Shown: piece by piece, positions 1 through 6,549 of the stretch
How the letters are laid out: every line of letters starts with the position of its first letter
How positions within the stretch are numbered: the first letter of the stretch is position 1
Assembly (NCBI GenBank): GCA_016783995.1
Contig: JADHVN010000001.1
Span: 1-38,695, forward strand
Direction: 5' to 3'
DNA length: 38,695 nucleotides
Origin: Actinomycetota bacterium
Lineage (GTDB): Bacteria; Actinomycetota; Humimicrobiia; Humimicrobiales; Humimicrobiaceae
Notes under the pieces: generated by a model
Seen by the model: only the letters and a program-made list of their open reading frames with translations
What the model was told of the DNA's origin: nothing
Database searches by the model: none
Translations under genes and position numbers: made by a program

Positions 1-83
1 AAAATCAGGTTGGGTATTGATAATGTTAATAAAAAAACTGAAATAAATAGTATAGTCAGAATGAGTTTTAACTTCTTTTTCAT
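1..83 (-). CDS. Exported protein of unknown function, N-terminus only (runs off the left edge)
   Basis: Only the first 27 codons are inside the window. They begin at an ATG (81-83) preceded on the minus strand by a strong GGAGGA ribosome binding site. The visible peptide starts M-K-K-K-L-K-L and continues as an uninterrupted hydrophobic stretch (ILTILFISVFLLTLSIP), which is a classic signal peptide or N-terminal membrane anchor. What follows is outside the window, so the function cannot be named. The gene lies just downstream of an insertion element whose end is 39 bp before the start codon. The ribosome binding site is intact, but the original upstream promoter region has probably been displaced. 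I am confident that translation starts here, but not of the protein's role. Confidence 0.6.
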   Translation of the reverse strand, partial: MKKKLKLILTILFISVFLLTLSIPNLI

Positions 84-122
84 TTTATCCTCCACGTATA
101 ATAAATTAAAAATATTTTAAAA

Positions 123-144
123 CTGTCTTTCCGCAAGTTAAAAA
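123..144 (+). repeat. Left terminal inverted repeat of the IS
   Basis: This 22-bp sequence is the exact reverse complement of 2278-2299. It begins CTGTCTTTCCGCAAGTT and ends in an A-tract. Identity breaks off directly inside and outside the 22 bp, which fixes the element boundary. Confidence 0.93.
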
Positions 145-159
145 TTAAAAAAACCCGAT

Positions 160-534
160 TTAATTATACTCTTTTTTATCTCGGGTTTGCATAATTATTT
201 CTTTTAAATACTTACCAAGAAGATCAAATAGGATACTGTCATATTCTTTTATCTTTTTGACTCCTTCTTTAAAATCCCGGTAATTTTTGGTAACTTTTTT
301 TATCCAGCCAACATTATCCTCATGAATTGATTTAGTTTTTGACCTTCCACCCTCAGAAAAGACAATACGGCTGTATGGATGTCCCTTGCCACTGCTGCAC
401 CAGCAGTTTGGCTTGCCACACCTGCAGTATACCCTGCCGTATGAGCCCGGTACCATAAGCTTAGCTGACAGTATCTTACTAAGAGCAGCAGCTCTTTTTT
501 TCTCTATAGCTTTTATTTGTTTTAATATTGACAT
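160..534 (-). CDS. IS accessory protein with CxC-x4-CxC motif (DUF6788-like)
   Basis: This is a 124-residue protein encoded inside the IS, divergent from the transposase. The N-terminal 25 residues are basic and helical. A compact motif around residues 37-46 (YCRCGKPNCWC: C37, C39, C44, C46) looks like a small metal-binding knuckle. It is followed by GKGHPYSR, and the C-terminal half is charged and helical. The pattern resembles the small proteins annotated as DUF6788 that I recall near transposases; this is memory, not a search. A role in DNA binding or in regulating transposition is inference from its location. Its ATG at 534 mirrors the transposase ATG across a palindrome at 530-571. A spurious reading is unlikely because the cysteine motif is compact and the ORF fills its half of the element. 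Confidence 0.7.
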   Translation of the reverse strand: MSILKQIKAIEKKRAAALSKILSAKLMVPGSYGRVYCRCGKPNCWCSSGKGHPYSRIVFSEGGRSKTKSIHEDNVGWIKKVTKNYRDFKEGVKKIKEYDSILFDLLGKYLKEIIMQTRDKKEYN

Positions 535-571
535 CTTAACAATATAATATATAATATATAGTTAAGATGTC
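530..571. promoter_or_regulatory. Divergent promoter/operator palindrome holding both IS start codons
   Basis: GACATCTTAAC (530-540) and GTTAAGATGTC (561-571) are perfect 11-bp inverted repeats around a 20-bp spacer made only of A and T. The minus-strand ORF start (534-532) and the transposase ATG (567-569) occupy mirror positions in the two arms. The spacer contains two TATAAT sequences in plus orientation (543-548 and 550-555). The second would start transcription within a few bases of the transposase ATG, which has no Shine-Dalgarno sequence, so a leaderless or nearly leaderless mRNA is likely. Confidence 0.65.
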
Positions 572-2240
572 AAGGGATAATAGTGAGAAATTAAAAAGAT
601 TTAATATATCGGGTATACCCCTTATTAAATCAGTTTCTGAAATGCTGGGTCTTGAATCTATATTTTCAAAATACATTTACTCTTATGGCAATGAAACAGT
701 ACCTTCTGTTGATGCACTTTTGTTTTTAATCTGGAACATAACCCTTGGAAGGCAGCCCCTATATGAGCTTAGCCAGTGGATGAGTGACATTGAACCTAAA
801 TGCCACGGGCTTGATAAGCAGCAGCTATCCTCTTTTAATGATGACAGATTCGGAAGGGCCCTTGACAAGCTTTACACCGCAGACAGGGCAACACTTATGA
901 CTGATATTGTAGTTACGATGATAAAAAAAATAAACCTTGATATGGGAAGAGTTCATAATGATTCTACAACAGTAAAGGCTTATGGAAAGATTGCAGGGGT
1001 AACAAAAGATGGTCTCAGGATGGCAAAGGGAAACAATAAAGACCACAGGCCGGATCTTGTGCACCTTGTCTTTAGCCTAACTATATCATCAGATGGGGCT
1101 ATACCTGTTCATTACAAAACATATGCAGGAAATAGAACTGATGATACCACCCATATAGAGACATGGAATATAGTAAAAAAGATTGCAGGAAAAAGTGATT
1201 TTATTTATGTTGCAGACTCTAAAGTCTGCACATCAAAGCAACTTACACATATAGTATCAAACGGGGGCAGGGTAATAACCGTTATGCCCAATACATACAA
1301 AGAGACAAAGACCTTTAAAGATGAGCTTCTTAGTACAAATATACAAAGAAAGGTAATCTTAAAAAGAAAAATGACAGAAGGTGACTGCAATAATGAATAC
1401 TTTAGCCTGTTTTTAGGCAATTATGAAACAATTGATGATGGCTATACAATATACTGGTACTTATCAAGCCAGAAAAAAAGGCTTGATAAGCATTTAAGGC
1501 AAAAAAGAGTCAGCAGAGCAGACAGCGCCCTAATGGAGCTATCTACAAAACTTAATAAAAGAGATCTAAAGACAGAAGAGAAGATAAGAGAACAAATAGA
1601 GGCCATCTTAAATAAATACAACCTTAATGATTTTTTTAAAATAAATATTTCTACAAGAACAGAAAAGATAAGGGTTAAAATCGGAAAGGGAAGGCCGGGA
1701 CCTTCTGCAGAATACAGAAGTGTTGCTAAAACTACCTACGCGCTTGATTGGGAAATAGATGCCAAAAGATTAAAAAGGGAAGAGAGAACTGACGGTATAT
1801 TTCCCCTTCTTTCTACCGACAAATCAATTGGCCCAAAAGAAGCCCTTGTCTCATACAAATATCAGCCCAAGCTTGAGAAGCGCTTTAATCAGTTTAAAAG
1901 TGTTCATGAGGCTGCCCCTATCCTCTTTAAGAATATTCAAAGGGTCGAGGCAATAATGTTTTTATTTTTTGTAGCACTTATTGTCCAGGGCATAATTGAG
2001 CGAAAAGTACGCATGTCAATGAAAGAGAGGGCAATTAAGTCTCTTCCTATTTATCCGGAGTACCGCAGGTCATTTTATCCTACAACATCAAAGATTTTCT
2101 ATAATTTTGATGGAATCTCTTCGTATAAAATATTAAAAAATGGTAAAGTAATAAAAGAATTTAAAGATGAGCTAACCTCTATCCAGAAGTTATTACTTGA
2201 TCTTTTAGATATTGATGAGGATGATTTTTGGGGTAAATAA
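567..2240 (+). CDS. IS1634-like DDE transposase
   Basis: This 557-residue protein is expected to cut and join the IS ends. The DDE catalytic triad can be read as D132 (in HNDSTTVKAYG), D217 (in YVADSKV) and E461 (in QRVEAIMF). The segment leading to the last acid (residues 411-445, GIFPLLSTDKS then YKYQPKLEKRFNQFK) has the layout I associate with IS1634 and other IS4-superfamily transposases: a short glycine-phenylalanine strand followed by a Y...E..F motif. The length is normal for IS1634. A charged insertion around residues 305-375 lies between the second and third acids, as in related enzymes. The gene is uninterrupted, lies between matching terminal repeats and lacks a ribosome binding site, so leaderless translation is likely. 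The assignment to a DDE transposase is firm; the exact family is slightly less so. Confidence 0.92.
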   Translation: MSRDNSEKLKRFNISGIPLIKSVSEMLGLESIFSKYIYSYGNETVPSVDALLFLIWNITLGRQPLYELSQWMSDIEPKCHGLDKQQLSSFNDDRFGRALDKLYTADRATLMTDIVVTMIKKINLDMGRVHNDSTTVKAYGKIAGVTKDGLRMAKGNNKDHRPDLVHLVFSLTISSDGAIPVHYKTYAGNRTDDTTHIETWNIVKKIAGKSDFIYVADSKVCTSKQLTHIVSNGGRVITVMPNTYKETKTFKDELLSTNIQRKVILKRKMTEGDCNNEYFSLFLGNYETIDDGYTIYWYLSSQKKRLDKHLRQKRVSRADSALMELSTKLNKRDLKTEEKIREQIEAILNKYNLNDFFKINISTRTEKIRVKIGKGRPGPSAEYRSVAKTTYALDWEIDAKRLKREERTDGIFPLLSTDKSIGPKEALVSYKYQPKLEKRFNQFKSVHEAAPILFKNIQRVEAIMFLFFVALIVQGIIERKVRMSMKERAIKSLPIYPEYRRSFYPTTSKIFYNFDGISSYKILKNGKVIKEFKDELTSIQKLLLDLLDIDEDDFWGK

Positions 2241-2277
2241 CCCTGTAATTCTCACAAATTAATTCGACAAAACTGAG

Positions 2278-2299
2278 TTTTTAACTTGCGGAAAGACAG
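2278..2299 (-). repeat. Right terminal inverted repeat of the IS
   Basis: This sequence is the exact 22-bp reverse complement of 123-144. It lies 37 bp after the transposase stop codon and defines the right boundary of the element. The next bases (ataata) do not repeat the left flank. Confidence 0.93.
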
Positions 2300-2324
2300 A
2301 TAATACTTATTTTAAGATGATTTA

Positions 2325-2876
2325 TTAAAATGATTTAATTACTTTACCCGGACTCCCCGCTACCAGACAATTATCAGGAAAGGATTCTAAAATTAATGAG
2401 TGCGCCCCAATAGTAGTATTGTTTCCAATTTTTACCGGTCCTAATATGGTAACATTAGTATATAGAATTACATTATCTCCGATTTCAGGATAACCTGGCT
2501 CACCATGTTGAAATATAGAATGACCAAGACCGCCTAGAGTAACATTAGAAAAGATACTTACATTATTTCCAATCTTTACTCCCCTACCGATAACAACACC
2601 TGCAGGATGCCATAATCTACATCCAGAACCGATTTCAGCGCCAGGATCGATTTCTGATCCATTAAAGAAAAAGTTTAATCTGCTGCAGAACTCTGCTAAA
2701 AGCCTTAATTTTAATTTATAAAGTTTACGATAAAACCTGTAAAAAATTAAAGCCTGAACTCCGGGCTTAACCAGTATTATTCTGACAGCTCCCCAGACGG
2801 TTGGTCTGCCCTTAATTGTTCCATACTTGCTGAATAGGTTTCTTATATCACCTTTTAAATTACCGTTACCAGCCAT
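2325..2876 (-). CDS. Serine O-acetyltransferase-like hexapeptide acetyltransferase
   Basis: This is a 183-residue left-handed beta-helix acyltransferase. The first 70 residues are helical (VWGAVRIILVKPGVQALIFYRFYR), resembling the N-terminal region of short CysE-type enzymes. From residue 75 on there are hexapeptide repeats (IDPGAEIGSGC, VVIGRGVKIGNNV, PEIGDNVILYTNVTILG, VKIGNNTTIGA) and the typical ending VAGSPGKVI. H90 in LWHPAGVVIG is at the position of the conserved CysE histidine, but the usual DHG context is replaced by WHP, and the loop after TLGG is longer. No cysK lies nearby. The substrate could therefore be serine or a sugar in surface polysaccharide synthesis. It stands as a single gene beside the insertion element. 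The fold is certain; the acceptor is not. Confidence 0.8.
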   Translation of the reverse strand: MAGNGNLKGDIRNLFSKYGTIKGRPTVWGAVRIILVKPGVQALIFYRFYRKLYKLKLRLLAEFCSRLNFFFNGSEIDPGAEIGSGCRLWHPAGVVIGRGVKIGNNVSIFSNVTLGGLGHSIFQHGEPGYPEIGDNVILYTNVTILGPVKIGNNTTIGAHSLILESFPDNCLVAGSPGKVIKSF

Positions 2877-2975
2877 TTTTATAATAAGGATATTTTATAA
2901 TTAATAAATATTAGCAGTTATAAATAAAATAAAGAAAATTACTCAGGAACTTTATACTTCTAAAAAAGAAAGTTT

Positions 2976-3368
2976 TTATTTATTTAAATACTTAAATAAT
3001 AAGCTAATATAATCTTTTTTATAAAATAATTTTATATTTATATCCGGATACAATTCTTTTAACTTTTTTATCTTATAATTTTTCTTTGTAACTAATTTCT
3101 GATTAAGAGTTGTGAGTTCTATATACAAATCTAAATCAGGCAGATAAAAATCAGGAGTAAAGCTAACAATAGGATTACCTTCCCTATCAAAACGTAGTGT
3201 AAAAGTTTTAGGTTCATATTCCCATTTTATTCTATAGAAATCTAATATCTTAGAAAATTCTTTTTCACTATTATGTGCAAATTTTATATTCTCAGCATTT
3301 TTAAATTTTTTATCAAGTCTATTATTCTTATTTAAATTTTCTCTTATTTCCAATAAATTTTTAACCAT
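2976..3368 (-). CDS. Small protein with PD-(D/E)XK-nuclease-like pattern, unknown function
   Basis: This 130-residue protein has a basic N-terminus (residues 1-25) followed by a compact alpha/beta domain. Visible elements are a helix with E36 (SEKEFSKILDFYRIKWEYEP), a strand, then FTPDFYLPDLDLYIELTTLNQK with D73 and E84, and a lysine-rich helix. The PDF...(x)IEL spacing is like small restriction-endonuclease-fold domains of the PD-(D/E)XK superfamily, such as phage endonuclease I-like domains. The usual ExK is replaced by E-L-T, with lysines further on at K91 and K95, so catalysis is uncertain. It starts 23 bp after the MerR gene and is probably co-transcribed with it. No homolog with known function comes to mind. 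Confidence 0.6.
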   Translation of the reverse strand: MVKNLLEIRENLNKNNRLDKKFKNAENIKFAHNSEKEFSKILDFYRIKWEYEPKTFTLRFDREGNPIVSFTPDFYLPDLDLYIELTTLNQKLVTKKNYKIKKLKELYPDINIKLFYKKDYISLLFKYLNK

Positions 3369-3391
3369 AGAGTTTTAAAATCAGCCTCCAA

Positions 3392-3895
3392 TTATTCATA
3401 TATTATAATTTCTTTAACTTTTTCGGCAGTTACATCTTTTTTATTATTTTTAATTAAATATCTTTCTATATCCCCGTTTAGATCAGAGTACACTTTCCCC
3501 AGAGCGATTCCAAAAACACCCTGGCCGCTCTTCAATGTATCTATTATTGCTTTATCAGAATTACAAGCATACACAGTATTCCCATCAGATATCAGTGTTA
3601 CTTTTAAAAACTCGTCATCACTGCTGTTATTGCTATCAGCATACTGTTCAAGATATCTTTTTGTTTTTCTTAGTTTTTGTAAGCTTATTCCGGCTTCCAT
3701 TAATTTTTTAATAACCTTTAATTTCATTAAATCATTAAAACTATACATCCTTCTGGTTCCATAACCACCCGCTCCATTTATAGAAGGCTTTATGAAATCA
3801 GTCCTATCATAATAATCAAGCTGCTTGTAGGTAATCCCGATTATCTTACAAACTTCTTTAGAAATATAAAATTTTTTTATTATGTCACTTTTCAT
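3392..3895 (-). CDS. MerR-family transcriptional regulator (Rv1830-like)
   Basis: This is a 167-residue regulator with an N-terminal winged-helix MerR domain at residues 8-80 (YISKEVCKIIGITYKQLDYYDR, then RMYSFNDLMKLKVIKKLMEAG). The C-terminal part of about 85 residues includes TLISDGNTVYACNSDKAIIDTLKSGQGVFGIALGKV, a form I associate with the actinobacterial MerR protein encoded next to the DUF151 nuclease. The coiled-coil linker after the DNA-binding domain fits dimerisation. It has no cysteine cluster for metal sensing; its ligand is unknown. A dyad-rich region 33-64 bp upstream could be its own operator. Downstream and probably in the same transcript is a small nuclease-like gene. The family call is firm and the target is unknown. 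Confidence 0.88.
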   Translation of the reverse strand: MKSDIIKKFYISKEVCKIIGITYKQLDYYDRTDFIKPSINGAGGYGTRRMYSFNDLMKLKVIKKLMEAGISLQKLRKTKRYLEQYADSNNSSDDEFLKVTLISDGNTVYACNSDKAIIDTLKSGQGVFGIALGKVYSDLNGDIERYLIKNNKKDVTAEKVKEIIIYE

Positions 3896-3917
3896 ATTAA
3901 ACTAAATATTTACCATG

Positions 3918-3959
3918 TTATAATTTTAATTACATCATTGTAATTACGCTAATGTAATT
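3918..3959 (-). promoter_or_regulatory. Operator-like dyad array and -10 box upstream of the MerR gene
   Basis: AATTACA (3928-3934) and TGTAATT (3939-3945) form a perfect inverted repeat with a 4-bp spacer. A second, overlapping pair is AATTAC (3942-3947) and GTAATT (3954-3959). On the minus strand a TATAAC -10 candidate lies at 3923-3918, and a weak TTACAA -35 would overlap the dyad. The dyad would thus lie between the two promoter elements, which is typical of MerR regulators. Autoregulation is inferred. Confidence 0.45.
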
Positions 3960-4102
3960 TTAAGATTTAATCTTATTAAAGTCAATAGAAAAACATAGGT
4001 ACGGTAAGCATATGTACGGCAGGATATTGGTTACATCGATGATTTATTAATTATTACTAAAAGATCTTTTTTAATAAAAAGCTTGTTTGGAAAAAAGAGT
4101 AT

Positions 4103-4603
4103 TTATTTATCCTTAAAATCTTCAGGTTCAACATGATCCAGGAAGTTTTTAAATTTTTTTACTTCTTCTTCAATTGTTTGTATCCTCAACCCGCCTGATT
4201 CTAAAACATGTTCCGCTACATAAATGTCACATTTACTTCTAACAGCAGTAGCTATAGCATCAGAAGGTCTTGAATCAACTCTAACAACTTTTCTATCTGT
4301 ATTTTTAATATTTATTATTGCATAAAATGTATTATCCCTGATATCTGTTATCTCGATGTTATCAATACTTATTTTTAAATTATTAATAATATTAATAATC
4401 AAGTCATGAGTCATAGGTCTTGGTGTTTTTATATTAGACATTTCAAGCGCTATAGCGGAAGCCTCGAAAGGTCCAATCCAGATAGGTAAATACCTGTTTC
4501 CATTTTCTTCTTTTAAAAGAAGGATTGGTTTATGAGAAGGTAGTTCTATCCTTACACCTTCTAACGTCATTTTTATTAAATTAGAATTTTTTTTATTTTT
4601 CAC
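4103..4603 (-). CDS. DUF151 bifunctional nuclease family protein
   Basis: This is a 166-residue protein of the DUF151 (bifunctional nuclease, BFN) family, whose plant members show DNase and RNase activity. The conserved core is visible: GVRIELPSHKPILLLKEENGNRYLPIWIGPFEASAIALEM (residues 16-55), then RPMTHDLIINIINNL and VDSRPSDAIATAVRSKCDIYVAEHVLE. The track start is a GTG at 4603 with no clear ribosome binding site. An in-frame ATG at 4570 (residue 12, MTLEGVRIE) is closer to the usual start of the family. It lies between the hypoxanthine phosphoribosyltransferase gene and a MerR gene. In mycobacteria the same nuclease sits between two MerR genes next to garA, which supports an ancestral cluster. 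The physiological substrate in bacteria is unsettled. Confidence 0.9.
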   Translation of the reverse strand: MKNKKNSNLIKMTLEGVRIELPSHKPILLLKEENGNRYLPIWIGPFEASAIALEMSNIKTPRPMTHDLIINIINNLKISIDNIEITDIRDNTFYAIINIKNTDRKVVRVDSRPSDAIATAVRSKCDIYVAEHVLESGGLRIQTIEEEVKKFKNFLDHVEPEDFKDK

Positions 4604-4776
4604 TTTTAGAAAAATTTAATATTTTTACCGGTAATTATATAACACTTAATAAGATAAATCGATGAACCATATTTTATTTATCACGGAATAATAGATGCTT
4701 CCTATTTTATTTATTTCTTAAAATTTAAATATAGTTTGCAGTGCAGTTCCGTGTTCATGGGAGTTGTAGGATCGGG

Positions 4777-5379
4777 TTATATGCTAGAGTTGCTCTTTAA
4801 GAATTCGATATCTTTTTTTACAGTATCTAATTTTAATTCGTATATTGACTGCAGATTTCTAAATTTCTGTTTATAATCCAGACCATAGCCAACTATATAT
4901 TTCTCTCCAATTTTAAAGCCTATATATTTAATATTGATATCTGCAATTCTTCTTATATCCCTATCCAGCAGAGTGCATATTTCAAGGCTATTGGGAAATC
5001 TTGATTTTAAGTTCCTGAGTAGATAACTTATAGTAAGCCCGGTATCAATGATATCTTCTACTATCAATACGTCCTTCCCTTCTATTGATTCATCAAGGTC
5101 TTTAGTGATCCTGACCACACCTGTAGATGTACCATTAATACCATATGCAGAAATACTCATGAAATCTATGCTTAAGGGAAGGTCAATTTCCTTTATCAGG
5201 TCGGATAGAAATATCACTCCTCCTCTTAAAATACTAACCAGAAGCAGATTTTTATATTTATAGTCCTGTGTAATTTCTTTTCCCAGTTCGGAAATTCTAT
5301 CTTTTATATCTGAACTCGAAAATAATACTTTTCCTAAAATATTGTTTTTTATTAATTCTTTTTCAGTTTGTTCACTCAA
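4777..5379 (-). CDS. hpt: Hypoxanthine phosphoribosyltransferase
   Basis: This enzyme salvages hypoxanthine (and guanine) to IMP/GMP using PRPP. The 200-residue protein has the type I phosphoribosyltransferase layout: LLLVSILRGGVIFLSDL (residues 45-61), ISAYG and the PRPP-binding motif VEDIIDTGLT (residues 107-116, with D112 as the likely base). It ends with the family signature YIVGYGLDYKQKFRNL. The length is slightly above the usual 175-185 because of short N- and C-terminal extensions. The reading frame opens with a TTG without an obvious ribosome binding site, so the start is uncertain by several codons. It follows the DUF3048 lipoprotein gene by 29 bp and is probably in the same operon. 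There is no tilS or ftsH next to it, unlike many Gram-positive genomes. Confidence 0.93.
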   Translation of the reverse strand: MSEQTEKELIKNNILGKVLFSSSDIKDRISELGKEITQDYKYKNLLLVSILRGGVIFLSDLIKEIDLPLSIDFMSISAYGINGTSTGVVRITKDLDESIEGKDVLIVEDIIDTGLTISYLLRNLKSRFPNSLEICTLLDRDIRRIADINIKYIGFKIGEKYIVGYGLDYKQKFRNLQSIYELKLDTVKKDIEFLKSNSSI

Positions 5380-5408
5380 AATATAGATAAACTAATTAAT
5401 ATAAATCT

Positions 5409-6527
5409 TTAATATGTAAGCCTATTGGTATCCTGTATTAATGCCACCCATGTAGAACCGCGGTTGAGTAATACTATATTTCCATCATCATCTTTATATT
5501 TAAATGGATCAAAAACAGATGTTCTTTCCCATGTTCCTTCTATCACATTTCCATCCATAAAGAAAAAGGCTTTACCTATATCACTGGTCCCGGTTGTTCT
5601 GACAGCCATATGGCCACTTGCATCTATAGGACCTTCGATGCTTGTAATCATAACAATAACGTTATTTACCGCAATTTGCTTACCGGTTTCATAATCAGTA
5701 TGGGGAGCACCTGCCAGATATCTTGAGTAGTTATTTTCATTTGCATTATATTTAAAATCAACTTTAAAGCTATCTTTATTAGAAAAATTAATGGCTATAT
5801 CCAAGATATTCCCTTTTGCAGAATCAATTGCATCTATTTTAAATCTTAGAGGAGATTGTCCTCCTTCAAGTGAGTATCCGTATTCTAAAGCATCTTCTTT
5901 TATACCCAGAGTAGACATAAAAGCAGTATGCGCTGTATCTTCTCCAGGATTAATTCTGCTGTAGTCTCTCCAGCCTGATTTAGCATATGCTATAACGTCA
6001 CTATTTCCATCTAAAACATCCATATATAAATTTCTTATTATATCGTAACCTTCAGGATATGTTCCCCAGAAAGCATATATCGGGTCGAAGCTTCTTGCTA
6101 TTTCGGCATTATATATTCTGGCACTTCTCATAGGACCAATAGTTTTCGCATCATAAGAAGAATAAACCGCTAAATACCTTGTAATTCCTCCTTCTTCTAC
6201 TACTTCAAAAATTATATCAGCAAGATTTAAGCCCGATTGGGGTCTGGCAGGCGTATTATTATCTACCATAAATGCTATTGGCCTGCTGTTCCCTACTGTG
6301 TCGGAGATATTAAGACCACTAAGGATATTTATATCTCCGGTTATTTCAATTCCTGCGATTTTTTCCACATCTTCTTCCTCTACAACTTCTTCAGGTTCCA
6401 CTGCGATAGGCTCCTCTACAGTAGCTTCTTCTTTCTTACAACCGGCAAAGAATGCAGTGAAAACAAATGCCATAATTAAAAACACAAATACCAAAAAATT
6501 AACTGTTTTATTCTTTTTAAAAAACAA
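5409..6527 (-). CDS. DUF3048 (YerB-type) lipoprotein
   Basis: This lipoprotein of about 372 residues is secreted and anchored by its lipobox (FFAGC). The frame opens at 6557, but I chose the TTG at 6527: a perfect TGGAGG lies 9 nt before it, and the product then begins with a short basic region and a hydrophobic stretch (NFLVFVFLIMAFVFTAFFAGC), an ideal lipoprotein signal. After an acidic linker rich in E and V comes the DUF3048 domain: PIAFMVDNNTPARPQSGLN, ADIIFEVVEEGGITRYLAVY, GPMRSARIYNAEIARSFDP. It ends with the typical LNRGSTWVALI. The function of DUF3048 is unknown; it is exported and widespread in Gram-positive-type bacteria. The gene follows a DD-carboxypeptidase gene by 22 bp, which suggests a cell-wall role. 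Confidence 0.85.
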   Translation of the reverse strand: MFFKKNKTVNFLVFVFLIMAFVFTAFFAGCKKEEATVEEPIAVEPEEVVEEEDVEKIAGIEITGDINILSGLNISDTVGNSRPIAFMVDNNTPARPQSGLNLADIIFEVVEEGGITRYLAVYSSYDAKTIGPMRSARIYNAEIARSFDPIYAFWGTYPEGYDIIRNLYMDVLDGNSDVIAYAKSGWRDYSRINPGEDTAHTAFMSTLGIKEDALEYGYSLEGGQSPLRFKIDAIDSAKGNILDIAINFSNKDSFKVDFKYNANENNYSRYLAGAPHTDYETGKQIAVNNVIVMITSIEGPIDASGHMAVRTTGTSDIGKAFFFMDGNVIEGTWERTSVFDPFKYKDDDGNIVLLNRGSTWVALIQDTNRLTY

Positions 6528-6549
6528 TTTAAAATACCTCCACTTAGAA

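Larger units (their letters stand above)
123..2299 (+). mobile_element. Complete IS1634-like (IS4-superfamily) insertion sequence, about 2.18 kb
   Basis: The element is bounded by perfect 22-bp terminal inverted repeats at 123-144 and 2278-2299. The outer ends read CTGTCTTTCCGCAAGTT inward on each strand. It carries a full-length DDE transposase gene on the plus strand and a divergent accessory ORF on the minus strand, with both starts inside a shared palindrome. No frameshift or internal stop is visible, so the copy looks intact and recent. No convincing target-site duplication was found: the left flank ends ttaaaa and the right flank begins ataata. It sits between a hexapeptide acetyltransferase gene and an exported-protein gene that are both transcribed leftward, and it probably separated them. 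Confidence 0.9.

Noticed and set aside
111..2310. Target-site duplication of the IS
   Set aside because: The bases next to the terminal repeats (ttaaaa on the left, ataata on the right) do not match. Partial similarity further out is expected in such AT-rich DNA.
3985..4030. Near-direct repeat tacggtaagcatatgtacgg upstream of the MerR gene
   Set aside because: The repeated part is only 6-7 bases and has no symmetry or partner, so it is within chance for the region.
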